64,000 bases of DNA, taken from positions 444,168 through 508,167 of the forward strand of contig NZ_VUOC01000004.1 in NCBI RefSeq assembly GCF_008386695.1. Reading direction: 5' to 3'. The notes under the pieces are model-generated. The model ran no database searches, was not told the origin of the DNA, and was given only the letters and a program-made list of their open reading frames with translations. The stretch is from Chitinophaga agrisoli (GTDB lineage: Bacteria; Bacteroidota; Bacteroidia; Chitinophagales; Chitinophagaceae). Numbering within the stretch: the first letter of the stretch is position 1; every line of letters starts with the position of its first letter. Below, piece by piece: positions 38,341 through 47,803 of this stretch. Made by a program: the position numbers and the translations under genes.

Positions 38341-38482
38341 ATCCGCGCCTGTGGCGGAATGTAATAAAGCGGTATAAAGTGAGGCGCATACACACTCCTC
38401 CCTTTGTACCGCTCATTTTTTCCCGGCAGCCACAACGTGTATTTATTTCCTCATTATCGTATCTTTCTGCAAAACTCAACAG

Positions 38483-39352
38483 ATGCAAGCAGGATTCATT
38501 GGATTAGGCAATTTAGGCATAGCCATAGCAGAAAATTTATTAATGCACCGCCAACCGTTATATGTATATAACAGAACGGCAGCAAAAGCGCAACCATTGG
38601 TAGAAAAAGGCGCGGTGATCTGTACCTCCGTAAAGGAACTGGCAGCTACCTGCGATGTGGTGATCAGCATCGTATCTGACGATGCGGCGCTAAGGCATAT
38701 CACAGAAGGCCCGGAAGGCATTGCGGCTAATCTTAAAGCAGGCGGTATACATGTATGTATGAGCACCATCCTGCCAGCTACCGCTACCAGCCTGGAAATA
38801 GTACACCAGCAACATGGCAACCACTATATCACCGCGCCGCTGATGGGCCGCCCGGATGCCGCCAGGGCCCGGAAACTGAATTTCCTGGTATCCGGCGACA
38901 ATGCCGCGCTGGAACAGGTAAAACCATTATTGACAGAAGCCGGCGGAGCCGCTATATGGGAATTTGGCGAAGCTGTGAGCGCAGGGGCTGCCGCCAAGCT
39001 ATGCAGTAATTTCCTGGTGCTCTCCAGCGTAACGGCCATGGCGGAGGGGATCCAATTAGCCCGCCAGAGCGGTATTGATCCTGCACAATGGCTACAGATG
39101 CTGACAAGCACCCTTTTCAGCGGGCCGGTGCACCAGGGTTATGGCGCGGCCCTATTAAAAGAGGGCCATCAGCCGGCTGGTTTTAGCTTAAAGCTGGCCC
39201 TGAAAGATGCTAACCTTATCATTGCACAGTCACAAAATGCCCATGCTGCCATGCCGGTAGGCAAACAGGTGCAGACCTTGTTACAGCAGGCAGTAGCGGA
39301 AGGGTTTGGGGATTATGATGTAACGTCTGTTAAGGACGCCATACGGGATTAA
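38483..39352 (+). CDS. NAD(P)-dependent beta-hydroxyacid dehydrogenase family oxidoreductase
   Basis: This 289-residue cytoplasmic enzyme has a Rossmann fold with GLGNLG at residues 7-12 and VYNRT at 28-32 (an Arg that often favours NADP). The substrate-binding loop includes STILPAT at 94-100, and the catalytic Lys172 lies in AAKLCSNF. The C-terminal all-helical domain ends with GFGDYDVTSVKDAIR. This is the layout of 3-hydroxyisobutyrate dehydrogenase, tartronate semialdehyde reductase, succinic semialdehyde reductase (GLYR-type) and imine-reductase-like members; the exact substrate cannot be read. A TATCTTTC box about 30 bp upstream of the start may be a promoter. It lies between two paralogous small proteins. 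Confidence 0.88.
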   Translation: MQAGFIGLGNLGIAIAENLLMHRQPLYVYNRTAAKAQPLVEKGAVICTSVKELAATCDVVISIVSDDAALRHITEGPEGIAANLKAGGIHVCMSTILPATATSLEIVHQQHGNHYITAPLMGRPDAARARKLNFLVSGDNAALEQVKPLLTEAGGAAIWEFGEAVSAGAAAKLCSNFLVLSSVTAMAEGIQLARQSGIDPAQWLQMLTSTLFSGPVHQGYGAALLKEGHQPAGFSLKLALKDANLIIAQSQNAHAAMPVGKQVQTLLQQAVAEGFGDYDVTSVKDAIRD

Positions 39353-39362
39353 TGCCTGTATG

Positions 39363-39408
39363 CTGGTCTTTAGCCGCCGGGAAACAGTGACCGGCGGTTA
39401 AAGACCAG
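39363..39408. terminator. 18-bp hairpin between convergent genes
   Basis: Arms 39363-39380 and 39391-39408 pair over 18 bp with one G.T wobble, with a 10-base loop. It lies between the convergent dehydrogenase and small-protein genes. T-tracts are weak. Confidence 0.7.
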
Positions 39409-39419
39409 GTTTCGTTCCA

Positions 39420-39710
39420 TCAACCTAATCCCGGGCCAAAAGGCTGCGGCGTATCTGCCGCCTGATCCTGGATGGCTTTCCAGATCTCCTCTGTAATACG
39501 CCTGCCTTCCAGGCTCATCACCTTGGGAGAGCATCCCAGGCCGTCTTTGGTCGTAAACAGGATCAGGTTATCGGGCAACTCGCCGTCAAAAAGGGTGGAT
39601 AATTCTTTATCTGTGACATAATAGGCCGGCTTGCCGTTATAGGCTTCCTGCTCCACATGCAGATCATGCAAGCGGCCATTGATCTTTACATTGATAGTTT
39701 GGGACGACAT
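39420..39710 (-). CDS. small protein, paralogue of the protein at 38086
   Basis: This 96-residue cytoplasmic protein has an N-terminal hairpin (TINVKINGRLHDLHVEQE), a middle with LPDNLILFTTKDGL, and a C-terminal helix RRITEEIWKAIQDQA followed by a Gly/Pro tail. It shares its overall scheme with the 84-residue protein at 38086 on the other strand. No domain or active site is recognised. It starts 31 bp downstream of the ABC permease gene on the same strand and could be cotranscribed with it. Confidence 0.65.
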   Translation of the reverse strand: MSSQTINVKINGRLHDLHVEQEAYNGKPAYYVTDKELSTLFDGELPDNLILFTTKDGLGCSPKVMSLEGRRITEEIWKAIQDQAADTPQPFGPGLG

Positions 39711-39741
39711 GTGTGATGTTTAACTGAAAGGGCCACAAGGA

Positions 39742-42123
39742 TCATTCCAGTCTCAAACTTTTCACGGGGTCCATCAACGCAGCCTTTATACTCTGGTAGC
39801 TAACGGTAAGGATGGTCATCAGCACTATTCCGGCAGCCGTTATTACAAATGCCCACCAGGGTAATGCCACATGGTAATTGTACCGCTGCAGCCAGGTATC
39901 CATGCTATAATAAGCAAGAGGCGCAGCAATACCAAGCGCGATGGTTACCAGCACAATAAAATCCTTGCTGAGCAGGCACCATACATTAAATACAGAGGCG
40001 CCCATCACCTTACGCACCCCTATCTCCTTAAACCGCTGCTCCGCCATAAAAGAGGCCATTCCAAACAATCCCAGGCAACTGATAAAAATGGCCAGGATGG
40101 CAAAACAACCCGCCAGCTTGCCGGTACGCTCCTCATTGCTGAATTTCTTTGCATACTCATCATCCGCAAAGCGATAGGAGAAAGGGCTGGCAGGCGCATA
40201 GATCTTACAGGCAGCTTCTATCTTACGCAGCGCTGCATGGGTGCTTAGCTTTGGATTGATGCGGAGATTGATATATCCCTCGTTATCGGGACTAATGAAG
40301 AATAACGTCTGTTTCATGGGATCATAGGGCGATTGCATGACCATATCCTTTACCACCCCAATTACGCTGAGCTCCCGTTTGCCCACGCGCAGGACCTGCC
40401 CTACCGGATCTTTAAGACCCATATATTTTACAGCGGCTTCGTTCAGGATCACGGCCGTTGAATCTGTGCGGAAAGCGGCGGAGAAATCCCTGCCGGCGGC
40501 TAACTGCCAGCCAATGGCTTTGCCATAGTCTGTTGTTACCCGGATATTGTTAAACTCAACACTCATATTAGGGTCTTTGCCTTTCCAGCTGACATCGCTC
40601 CGCTGGTTATTAACGCCGGTAACCGGGCTGGAAGACTCCGCGATGGCGGTAACGGCCCCGGATTGCAGCAGGTCAGCCTGCAAGGCATTAAAATGATCGT
40701 GCAGCTCATTGCTGCTGGTGGCTATCTGTAATAAACCGTCGCGGCTATAACCTACGGGGCGGTCCTTTACAAACTGTACCTGTTTAAAAACGATCATGGT
40801 ACCGATGATGAGCACCGCGGACACGGTAAACTGCATCACCACCAGCACCCGGCGGGGCGTGGCCGCAAACCGGCCTGCTTTAAAAGTGCCTTTTAACACT
40901 TTTACCGGTCTGAACGAAGAGAGGTACAAAGCGGGATAACTGCCGGCTATCACGCCGGTAAACAGCGTAAAGCCGATACATATTAACCAGAACAGCGGGC
41001 TGCCCCAGCGGATAAACATGTCTTTCCCCACCAGCTGGTTAAACAATGGCAGCGTAAGGGCCACCATCAACAGGGATAATATAAATGCCAGCACGGCCAC
41101 CAGCAGGGACTCTGCATAAAACTGCCCTACCAGCTGCATCCGCAGGGATCCAATGGCCTTGCGGATGCCCACCTCTTTTGCCCGTTTCTCGCTACGGGCG
41201 GTGCTAAGGTTCATAAAATTGATACAGGCCAGCAGCAGCACAAATAAACCCAGGATCCCAAACAGCCATACATACTGCACGGCGCCGCCTTTATTAATAC
41301 CATTCTTAAACGAGGAAAACAGATGCCATTTGCGCATGGGCTGCAGGAATATTTCCGTTTGCAGGCCGGCCTCACCCGGCGCCTTGCCCCGCATGATATG
41401 GCTGATCTTCTCTGATACCCGGTCCATATCCGCATGATCGGTTATCTGCACATAGAGCAGGAAATAATCGTCTGTCCAATCTGTAGCCGCCCGCGCCAGC
41501 CAGTCTTCTGAATTTATATAATAATCCCAGGGAGCTATAAAATCAAGGTTGTGTAAAGTAGTGTTCCGGGGCAGGTCTTCATACACGCCGGACACCAGGA
41601 AACCGGCTTTGTTATCGATCCTGACCATTTTGCCGCTGGGGTCTGCGGCGCCAAACAATGCGGTGGCTACGGATTGGGAAATAAGCAAACCGGAAGGGCC
41701 TTGCAAACCTTTACGGGAGCCTTTTAGCATCTGCAGTCCCAGCATCTCCGGCGCATCTGATCCCATATAGCTGCCACGGTAGGATACTTTTTTCTCGCCG
41801 GCGCTCAGCACATGACTATCTGCCCAGCTGGAGACCACGATGTGTTTAAAATCGCTGCCGTATTGCTCCCGCATAGCGGCATGCAGCGGCAGGGGAATGG
41901 CCGCGCCGGTGCCTATATTCCCATTCACGGTGCGGTGTTGCATTACCTGGGCAATGCGGTCATAATTGCCGTGGTAGCGGTCAAAAGAAAGCTCGTCCCA
42001 TACCCACAGGCCTATCAGCATAGCTACGCCCATGCCCACGGCCAGGCCGGTAATGTTTATGAAAGAGTGTGCTTTGTGTTTGCGCAACCCGCGCAGGGCA
42101 GTCCTGAAATAGTTCTTCAGCAT
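39742..42123 (-). CDS. two-domain FtsX/MacB-type ABC transporter permease
   Basis: I start the gene at 42123 because MLKNYFRTALRGLRKHKAHSF is the usual N-terminus of this Bacteroidota family; the ORF opens ten codons earlier. The 793-residue protein has a first TM helix (SFINITGLAVGMGVAMLIGLWV), a MacB_PCD periplasmic domain, three TM helices with RSEKRAKEVGIRKAIGS, a second permease repeat starting VVMQFTVSAVLIIGTMIVF, a second periplasmic domain, and C-terminal helices with ASFMAEQRFKEIGVRKVMGAS and the ending MDPVKSLRLE. Such proteins pair with a MacB-type ATPase, which is not encoded next to it. Family members are associated with envelope stress or antimicrobial peptide export. Confidence 0.9.
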   Translation of the reverse strand: MLKNYFRTALRGLRKHKAHSFINITGLAVGMGVAMLIGLWVWDELSFDRYHGNYDRIAQVMQHRTVNGNIGTGAAIPLPLHAAMREQYGSDFKHIVVSSWADSHVLSAGEKKVSYRGSYMGSDAPEMLGLQMLKGSRKGLQGPSGLLISQSVATALFGAADPSGKMVRIDNKAGFLVSGVYEDLPRNTTLHNLDFIAPWDYYINSEDWLARAATDWTDDYFLLYVQITDHADMDRVSEKISHIMRGKAPGEAGLQTEIFLQPMRKWHLFSSFKNGINKGGAVQYVWLFGILGLFVLLLACINFMNLSTARSEKRAKEVGIRKAIGSLRMQLVGQFYAESLLVAVLAFILSLLMVALTLPLFNQLVGKDMFIRWGSPLFWLICIGFTLFTGVIAGSYPALYLSSFRPVKVLKGTFKAGRFAATPRRVLVVMQFTVSAVLIIGTMIVFKQVQFVKDRPVGYSRDGLLQIATSSNELHDHFNALQADLLQSGAVTAIAESSSPVTGVNNQRSDVSWKGKDPNMSVEFNNIRVTTDYGKAIGWQLAAGRDFSAAFRTDSTAVILNEAAVKYMGLKDPVGQVLRVGKRELSVIGVVKDMVMQSPYDPMKQTLFFISPDNEGYINLRINPKLSTHAALRKIEAACKIYAPASPFSYRFADDEYAKKFSNEERTGKLAGCFAILAIFISCLGLFGMASFMAEQRFKEIGVRKVMGASVFNVWCLLSKDFIVLVTIALGIAAPLAYYSMDTWLQRYNYHVALPWWAFVITAAGIVLMTILTVSYQSIKAALMDPVKSLRLE

Positions 42124-42254
42124 AATGGCGGCATTAGGCCAGCGGATGTTCAAAAAAAATGCCTGACCAATGGCTGCTTATCAATCAACCATTTACGTTA
42201 TACACGCTGTGCAGTAACGTCCATTTCCGGACAAAGACTGTCCCCAGCCGTACA

Positions 42255-44417
42255 TCACCAGCTCATAACGACCCTTACCCCTTCGCTGCGGTTGATGAAC
42301 ATCACCAGGGCGGTATGCGTATCCTCGTCCCATTCTATTTCTATCTCCTCCGGCTGTTCGCCGGGTCCCGCAATGGTCACACTGGTAGGCTCCGCGGGCA
42401 GCAATACGCGCATAGCGTTCTGCGTGCCGGAAGGGCTGCGGGCCACAAAAGAATAGCTATGATCAGAAGGCCTCTCCTCCTCGTATACACGGGCAGCGCC
42501 GCATAATACTTTAGGATGTTTACGGTCCTTTACCCGGTTCAGGTTATAGAGATAGGCCTGTTCACCGGGGCGTACCACTTTCTCTGCCAGCACAGGCAAC
42601 CCGGGATCAAATAGGTCGATCACCGGGCCAGGCAAATGCAGGGGTTGGGTACTTATGCTTTCGTCCATTACGGCGGCAATATCATAGGGGCCGCGTTCTA
42701 CATAAAAATAGTGTTTGGTCTCCAGCGGACCGGCCTTCGCATCCTGCTCATAGGCCTCGCTAACAAGACGCACAAATTCGCCGTCTTTGCCGGGCTCCAG
42801 CACCAGTTCCTTAGGATCCTGGCGGATGATGAATACGGAGCCTTTGCCGCAGGTATAACGGGTGGTACCTTCTACCGGCAGGATGCGCAGCTGGATGAAC
42901 AGGTCTTCTGAAGGAGCGCTGTAATGCAGGTTATCGCTGTTCCACCATTCCTTTACCTGCTGGAAAGGATCGTTATCCCGCCCGTAATAGATCAATACCC
43001 CGCCTTTCTCTACCCATTCCGTCAGGTATTTATGTACTTCCTGCGACTGTGGTTTCATATTGGAATAGCTCATGATGAGCACCTTCAGATCTTTAAGGGT
43101 GGCGGGGAAGGATAGGTTCTCCATATGCACCATCTCTACCGGAACGCCTTTTTTGAGCAGTGGCAATGCCATACCATAGAAATTAGACAGCTGCGGATCC
43201 TCATAACTGGCATGGGTGGGAAAACGCTGGAACATCAGGGAATTGCCCATCAGCACACCGATTCCTTTAGAGCCGTTCACCCGGTTTTTGGAAGCCGGCA
43301 GGTCGTTGAGGGAGTTAACCATTACCTGCATCTGCGTTGCGTAAGCAGGCGCAATGGGCTGCGGTTCGTTCATCCCTTCCACCTTGAATTTACCCAGGTA
43401 GATGCGGTTAGGCCAGGGCATTACCTCAAAATGGTCTACGGCGGGGTACATGATCTCTGCGGTAAAAGTAGCCTGGTAATTACGTTTATAATCATCCCAG
43501 CTGCGGCGGGCGTCTTCGATTGGATCTGTGAGGAAATACATCTGCCGGCCGGTGGGCGCGGTCATGGATAACATAGTGCCATATTCCAGGAAGGCGTTCT
43601 CGAACACCCTTTCCTTTTTTACGCCATTATAATACACCGGCTCCCGGGAGGTGCCGGTCCATACCTGCGCAATATACCCATCCATACCCGGCAGGGCGGC
43701 CAGGCTGGCTTCCGGGCTTACAATCTGCCAGGAGGCGTAGTTGATCAGGGAGTGGGTAGGCACAAAACACTTTACGGTGCGGCCCAGGCTTTCGCCATAG
43801 GATTTAGCGTAGGCAAACACTTCCTTTAAGGCATTGAAATATAAATGGTATTTAAGCTTGGACGAGAGATAGGTGGCCTCCGGCGATTCGTGCTGGGCCA
43901 TCCAGGGAAAACCATAGAACTTTTGCCATTCCCGGTCAAACGCAGCGCCATACCCGGCCCTGGCCCAGAACTCCGGCTCTTCCAGGTAGATGGTGGTAAT
44001 ACCGGCGTCTATCACCTTTTTGATGATGGACTTCATATACTGGAGATAATTGGCGGAAGGCAGGATATACGGCACATTATGGCCATGCCAGATGGTATCG
44101 CCGCGGCGCTGGATCTGGGCGTCTTCCCAGTGGGTCTTGCCATCGAATTTGCCCATAAAATAATCCTGGTACTCGCCCCAGGCAATGCCCGTCATGAACT
44201 GCACATTATAACCCTGGGCGCGGTACCCCTGCACCCTTTCCAGAAAATCCGGGCTCATACCGTATACAATAGCGATATCTGAGCGCACATCATAGGCCGG
44301 TTTCCAGGGCGCCGCGATCTGGAAAGAGGTTTTTTCTTTCAGCTCCTGCGCCTGGGCGGAAAAAAACAGGCAGCAACAGGCAGCGATCAGGATACATCTC
44401 AACGTTGGCACAGTCAA
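42255..44417 (-). CDS. exported TIM-barrel glycoside-hydrolase-like protein
   Basis: This protein is 720 residues long with a signal peptide (cleavage near FFSAQAQ, residue 23). Residues about 100-330 look like a (beta/alpha)8 hydrolase barrel: DAGITTIYLEEPEFWARAGYG carries an E-E-P-E acidic cluster near residue 150, and VKCFVPTHSLINYASW and DGYIAQVWTGTSREPVYYNG are strand-loop segments of the same fold. Residues about 380-500 form a Rossmann-like glutamine-amidotransferase-type domain (KDLKVLIMSYSNMKPQ, KGGVLIYYGRDNDPF) as in the trimerisation domain of GH42 beta-galactosidases. The C-terminus is beta-rich. I cannot assign a CAZy family. The gene is divergent from the LytS/LytTR pair. Confidence 0.65.
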   Translation of the reverse strand: MTVPTLRCILIAACCCLFFSAQAQELKEKTSFQIAAPWKPAYDVRSDIAIVYGMSPDFLERVQGYRAQGYNVQFMTGIAWGEYQDYFMGKFDGKTHWEDAQIQRRGDTIWHGHNVPYILPSANYLQYMKSIIKKVIDAGITTIYLEEPEFWARAGYGAAFDREWQKFYGFPWMAQHESPEATYLSSKLKYHLYFNALKEVFAYAKSYGESLGRTVKCFVPTHSLINYASWQIVSPEASLAALPGMDGYIAQVWTGTSREPVYYNGVKKERVFENAFLEYGTMLSMTAPTGRQMYFLTDPIEDARRSWDDYKRNYQATFTAEIMYPAVDHFEVMPWPNRIYLGKFKVEGMNEPQPIAPAYATQMQVMVNSLNDLPASKNRVNGSKGIGVLMGNSLMFQRFPTHASYEDPQLSNFYGMALPLLKKGVPVEMVHMENLSFPATLKDLKVLIMSYSNMKPQSQEVHKYLTEWVEKGGVLIYYGRDNDPFQQVKEWWNSDNLHYSAPSEDLFIQLRILPVEGTTRYTCGKGSVFIIRQDPKELVLEPGKDGEFVRLVSEAYEQDAKAGPLETKHYFYVERGPYDIAAVMDESISTQPLHLPGPVIDLFDPGLPVLAEKVVRPGEQAYLYNLNRVKDRKHPKVLCGAARVYEEERPSDHSYSFVARSPSGTQNAMRVLLPAEPTSVTIAGPGEQPEEIEIEWDEDTHTALVMFINRSEGVRVVMSW

Positions 44418-44555
44418 TGGGTTTTATAAGTGATGGTTCCGGTTAAAAAAACAAGATACAAAATCCGCTGGCTTGTCTACAAAAACGCCCCTCTCATCTA
44501 CTACTTTGCCGGCAAGGCCCTGCTATGGATAAATTTGTTAACTTATAGCTGCATC

Positions 44556-45575
44556 ATGAAGAGCACAAATGCTACATACGGTATCCTTGCGTTACATGTA
44601 CTTATCTGGGGCGCGCTGCTGGCCCTGCCCCATCTGCTGATCAGCAGCGGACAAACAGCCCCGGGCACCCTGCCGGGGGATTTCTGGCTGATCAGCAGCC
44701 TGATACACATCGGGGCCTTTTACCTGAATGCCTATGTGCTGTATCCCCGCTGGATGACCCGGCAGCGCTGGTGGCTGTACATCCTGAGCCTGGTGGCCAT
44801 TGTGCTGGGCGTTAACTATATTAAAATTGGCATACTTACTACTTTCTACCCCAGCATCCCAATCGGCGGCTCTACCCGGCCTATGCTGTTTTTCCCGGTC
44901 TTCCTGTTCCTGGTAGCCAGTATTGTATACCGGCTGGTGATCGATAAGATCCGTTATGAGAAAACGCAGAAGGAGCAACAGGCGGCCCAGCTGGCTATGG
45001 AGCTAAAGTTCCTGCGCTCGCAGATCAGCCCCCATTTCCTGTTCAATGTGCTCACCAACCTGGTATCCCTGGCCCGGAAAAAGTCTGACCAGATGGAGCC
45101 TTCCCTTATTATGCTCTCTGAGCTGATGCGGTACATGCTCTATGACTCTGAAGGAAAAAAAGTGCCGCTTGATAAGGAAATTGCCTATCTGAAAAGTTAT
45201 ATAGAGCTGCAGAAACTGCGTTTTGGGGATGATACCCGTATTACGACCGAGATTGAACTGGCGGACAATGGCCACCATAGTATTGAGCCCATGCTGCTGA
45301 TCCCTTTTGTGGAAAATGCCTTTAAACACGGCATTGGCTGGATCGAAGACCCGTTCATCTATATAAAGCTGGTAGTGGCGGAAAACCGGCTCACCTTCAC
45401 CGTTAAGAATAAGTTCAGCGCCAATGGCGCCACTGACAGCAAAGATAGCAATTCCGGCATAGGGCTGGCCAATGTAAGCTCCCGGCTGAAGCTGCTGTAC
45501 CCGGACCAGCACATACTAGCCGTGCAGCAGGAAAATGATATCTTCGTTACCGTACTAACCTTACAGTTAAAATGA
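44556..45575 (+). CDS. LytS-type sensor histidine kinase
   Basis: The frame is open from 44430, but I prefer the ATG at 44556, which gives the usual family length (339 residues) and an N-terminus entering the first helix directly. Four membrane helices occupy residues 8-125. The His_kinase (PF06580) box follows with FLRSQISPHFLFNVLTNL (His160), then an N-box-like LLIPFVENAFKHGI and GIGLANVSSRLKLLY, a GHKL-type ATP-binding domain. These kinases pair with LytTR regulators, and here the stop overlaps the start of such a regulator at 45572. The signal is unknown; the sensor part is membrane-embedded without a clear extracellular domain. Confidence 0.92.
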   Translation: MKSTNATYGILALHVLIWGALLALPHLLISSGQTAPGTLPGDFWLISSLIHIGAFYLNAYVLYPRWMTRQRWWLYILSLVAIVLGVNYIKIGILTTFYPSIPIGGSTRPMLFFPVFLFLVASIVYRLVIDKIRYEKTQKEQQAAQLAMELKFLRSQISPHFLFNVLTNLVSLARKKSDQMEPSLIMLSELMRYMLYDSEGKKVPLDKEIAYLKSYIELQKLRFGDDTRITTEIELADNGHHSIEPMLLIPFVENAFKHGIGWIEDPFIYIKLVVAENRLTFTVKNKFSANGATDSKDSNSGIGLANVSSRLKLLYPDQHILAVQQENDIFVTVLTLQLK

Positions 45576-46282
45576 TGCAATGCCTGGCCATAGACGATGA
45601 AAAGCTGGTGCTGGAACTGTTGGAAGATAATATCCGGCAGGTGCCTTTCCTGCATCTTGTAAAATCCTGCCGCAATGCCATGGAGGCCACCGCTATATTA
45701 CAAAACACACAGATTGACCTGTTATTCCTGGATATCCAGATGCCGGGGCTGAACGGGTTGCAATTCCTGCAAACCTTGCCCCACCCGCCCATGGCCATAC
45801 TGGTAACGGCCTACGAACAGTATGCGCTGGAAGGTTATAACCTGGATGTAGTGGATTACCTGCTGAAGCCCGTATCGTTTGAGCGTTTTATGAAGGCCTG
45901 TAATAAGGCCCATGACCGTTTCCGGCGGCAGCAGCTACCGGCCTCCCCTGCCCCGGCGGAAACAGCGCCGGATCATTTCTTTGTGAATGTGGAATACTCC
46001 CTGGTAAAGGTGACGCTGGCGGATATACTGTATATAGAGGGGCTGAAGGATTATATCAAGATCCATGTAGCCTCCTCCAAAAAGCCGGTGATCACCCGGA
46101 TGAGCATGAAAGCCATTGAAGAGAAACTACCCCCTGCCCAGTTTGTGCGTACCCATAAGTCCTTCATTATTGCCGCCCCGCGTATTACAGCTATTAAGCG
46201 GGACCTGGTTTGCCTGGGTGAGCTGGAGTTGCCCCTGAGCGAGTTTTATAAGGGGAATTTGGAGAAGGTGATCAACCGGTAA
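45572..46282 (+). CDS. LytTR-family DNA-binding response regulator
   Basis: This 236-residue regulator has a receiver domain with D8-D9, the phosphoacceptor Asp54 in LFLDIQMPG, and the switch Lys in VDYLLKPVSF. A Pro-rich linker follows (about residues 118-130). The LytTR domain has FFVNVEYSLVKVTLADILYIEGLKDYIKIH, TRMSMKAIEEKLP, RTHKSFIIA and LPLSEFYKGN. The start codon overlaps the kinase stop (ATGA), so the pair should be translationally coupled. LytTR regulators bind paired short direct repeats. The targets are unknown, but the nearby TonB-receptor remnant begins 20-30 bp after this gene's stop. Confidence 0.93.
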   Translation: MMQCLAIDDEKLVLELLEDNIRQVPFLHLVKSCRNAMEATAILQNTQIDLLFLDIQMPGLNGLQFLQTLPHPPMAILVTAYEQYALEGYNLDVVDYLLKPVSFERFMKACNKAHDRFRRQQLPASPAPAETAPDHFFVNVEYSLVKVTLADILYIEGLKDYIKIHVASSKKPVITRMSMKAIEEKLPPAQFVRTHKSFIIAAPRITAIKRDLVCLGELELPLSEFYKGNLEKVINR

Positions 46283-46299
46283 CAAAAAGTTGCTGCCTG

Positions 46300-47027
46300 C
46301 TATAAGGCCATCAATTTTAACGACCTGCGCACGCTGAACCCCCAACCTGCGGGTGGATAGCGCCCTGCAGGATAAAAAAGGCTACTCCGCGGATATTGGT
46401 TTCCGTAAAAGCACGGGCCTGCTGCATTTTGATGTGAGCCTGTTCCTGATCAATTACAACAACAAAATAGGCAGTATCCTATCTACCGATACCGTAAACT
46501 TCCTGATCTATAACCTGCGCACCAATGTGGCGCAATCCCGCCATTACGGGCTGGAATCTTATGTAGAAGCAGATGTATGGCGTTGGTTGCATGGCCTGCA
46601 AAGCAAGACCAGCGTAATGTTGTTCTCTAACTTCTCCTTGATCAGCGCTAAATATGTACATAGCAAGGAAACGGTGATAGAAGGCAAGCGGGTAGAGTTT
46701 GTGCCGGATGTGGTATTTAAGACAGGGTTAGCGTTGCGCCGGCCTAAATGGGCGGCCAGTTACCAGTTCTCTTATACCGGGAAACAGTATACGGATGCCA
46801 CGAATGCTATTTTCACGGCAAATGCAATAGATGGCCTGGTGCCGGGATATAAGGTGATGGATCTTTCTGCCGAGTATCATTTTAACCGCATGTTTACGGT
46901 GAGCGGGTCTGTGAATAATTTGGCGGATGCCAGGTATTTTACGCGGCGGGCGGATAGTTACCCGGGGCCTGGGATTGTGCCGGCAGATGCAAGGAGTTTT
47001 TATGTGACGTTACAGGTGCATTTGTAA
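46300..47027 (+). pseudogene. truncated, frameshifted C-terminal remnant of a TonB-dependent receptor
   Basis: The 224 codons from 46353 encode a TonB-receptor C-terminus: GYSADIGFRKS, the strand HYGLESYVEADVW, KTGLALRRPKWAASYQFSYTGKQYTDATN and the terminal GSVNNLADARYF with the final barrel strand. There is no ATG; the frame only opens at a GTG. Just upstream, AINFNDLRTLNP in another frame continues the same family pattern. Removing one C from the run of five near 46340 would join the frames (NP-NLRVDSALQD). The first two-thirds, including signal, plug and most of the barrel, are missing; the response-regulator gene abuts instead. It looks like a deletion scar. Confidence 0.8.
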
Positions 47028-47054
47028 AGGTAATACCACAGACGTTACTAACAT

Positions 47055-47094
47055 AATACGGCTATGAGATACAAAAGATCCTCATAGCCGTATT
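47055..47094. terminator. 14-bp perfect hairpin after the receptor remnant
   Basis: Arms 47055-47068 and 47081-47094 are perfectly complementary around a 12-base loop (atacaaaagatc). There is no good T-tract, so it may be a processing hairpin. It lies between convergent coding regions. Confidence 0.55.
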
Positions 47095-47209
47095 AGCTAA
47101 CATTAATTGCCCGCAGCGATGCTGCATTTAATTTAACGGCAGGTAAGCCTCCACTGACGCTTACGCTTACATTGCCATTCTAATGCCAAAGGCATCCTGC
47201 AATGCTCTT

Positions 47210-47758
47210 TTATAGATTCCCGGGCCTCAATAACCGCGTGATATAAAAACTGAGTACGAAACTAGTCAAACATACAATATGGATCAGGAAGCTAATACTC
47301 TTCAAATCCAGTCCTGCAAGGATTTCCTTTATTAACTCGAGCGTTAGGAACTGATTAGCGAATATCAGTGGGAAAATATTGATCAATACTATACAAACAA
47401 GTGCTCTTATGAGTACCACTCCCTTGTCTTCTGCAATTCTGTTTTGCACAAAAAATCGTATCAGCTGCACTACAATCATACCCAAAACCAACTCCGCAAT
47501 ATAAAACCAGAATAGATATGACAATATCTCAAATGATACAATATTGAAAATAAATTTTGCCAGTAGTATTATAAGCAAAGCACATACATGGTATACTACA
47601 ATAAACAAAAAAAGATTTCTCATAGTGTTTGACTTAACATTCCTGCCATAATGATCATTACTTTCATCAACGTATTTATTAACAGCTTTCACCTGGTTGT
47701 CTTCCACCCTATCGGCCGACTTCATCCTTTCATAGACAGAAAACAGGCTAATATACAT
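47210..47758 (-). CDS. AT-rich four-helix membrane protein of unknown function
   Basis: This 182-residue protein has a polar N-terminal segment (residues 1-45, with KSADRVEDNQVKAVNKYVDE) and four membrane helices: LFLFIVVYHVCALLIILLAKF, ILSYLFWFYIAELVLGMIVVQLI, VVLIRALVCIVLINIFPLIFA and FLIHIVCLTSFVLSFYITRLL. A later start at residue 46 (MRNLFLF) is possible. No family is recognised. It is the last of three minus-strand genes (48809, 48094, 47758) in a low-GC stretch unlike the neighbouring DNA. Confidence 0.55.
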   Translation of the reverse strand: MYISLFSVYERMKSADRVEDNQVKAVNKYVDESNDHYGRNVKSNTMRNLFLFIVVYHVCALLIILLAKFIFNIVSFEILSYLFWFYIAELVLGMIVVQLIRFFVQNRIAEDKGVVLIRALVCIVLINIFPLIFANQFLTLELIKEILAGLDLKSISFLIHIVCLTSFVLSFYITRLLRPGNL

Positions 47759-47803
47759 GCAACTGAAACCATCAGCCAGGCAGTTGTTTTACGCATTCTT
47801 TAA

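Noticed and set aside
46353-47027. Intact short gene starting at a GTG
   Set aside because: The product is a receptor C-terminus without signal peptide or plug, and the family sequence continues upstream in another frame, so a pseudogene fits better.
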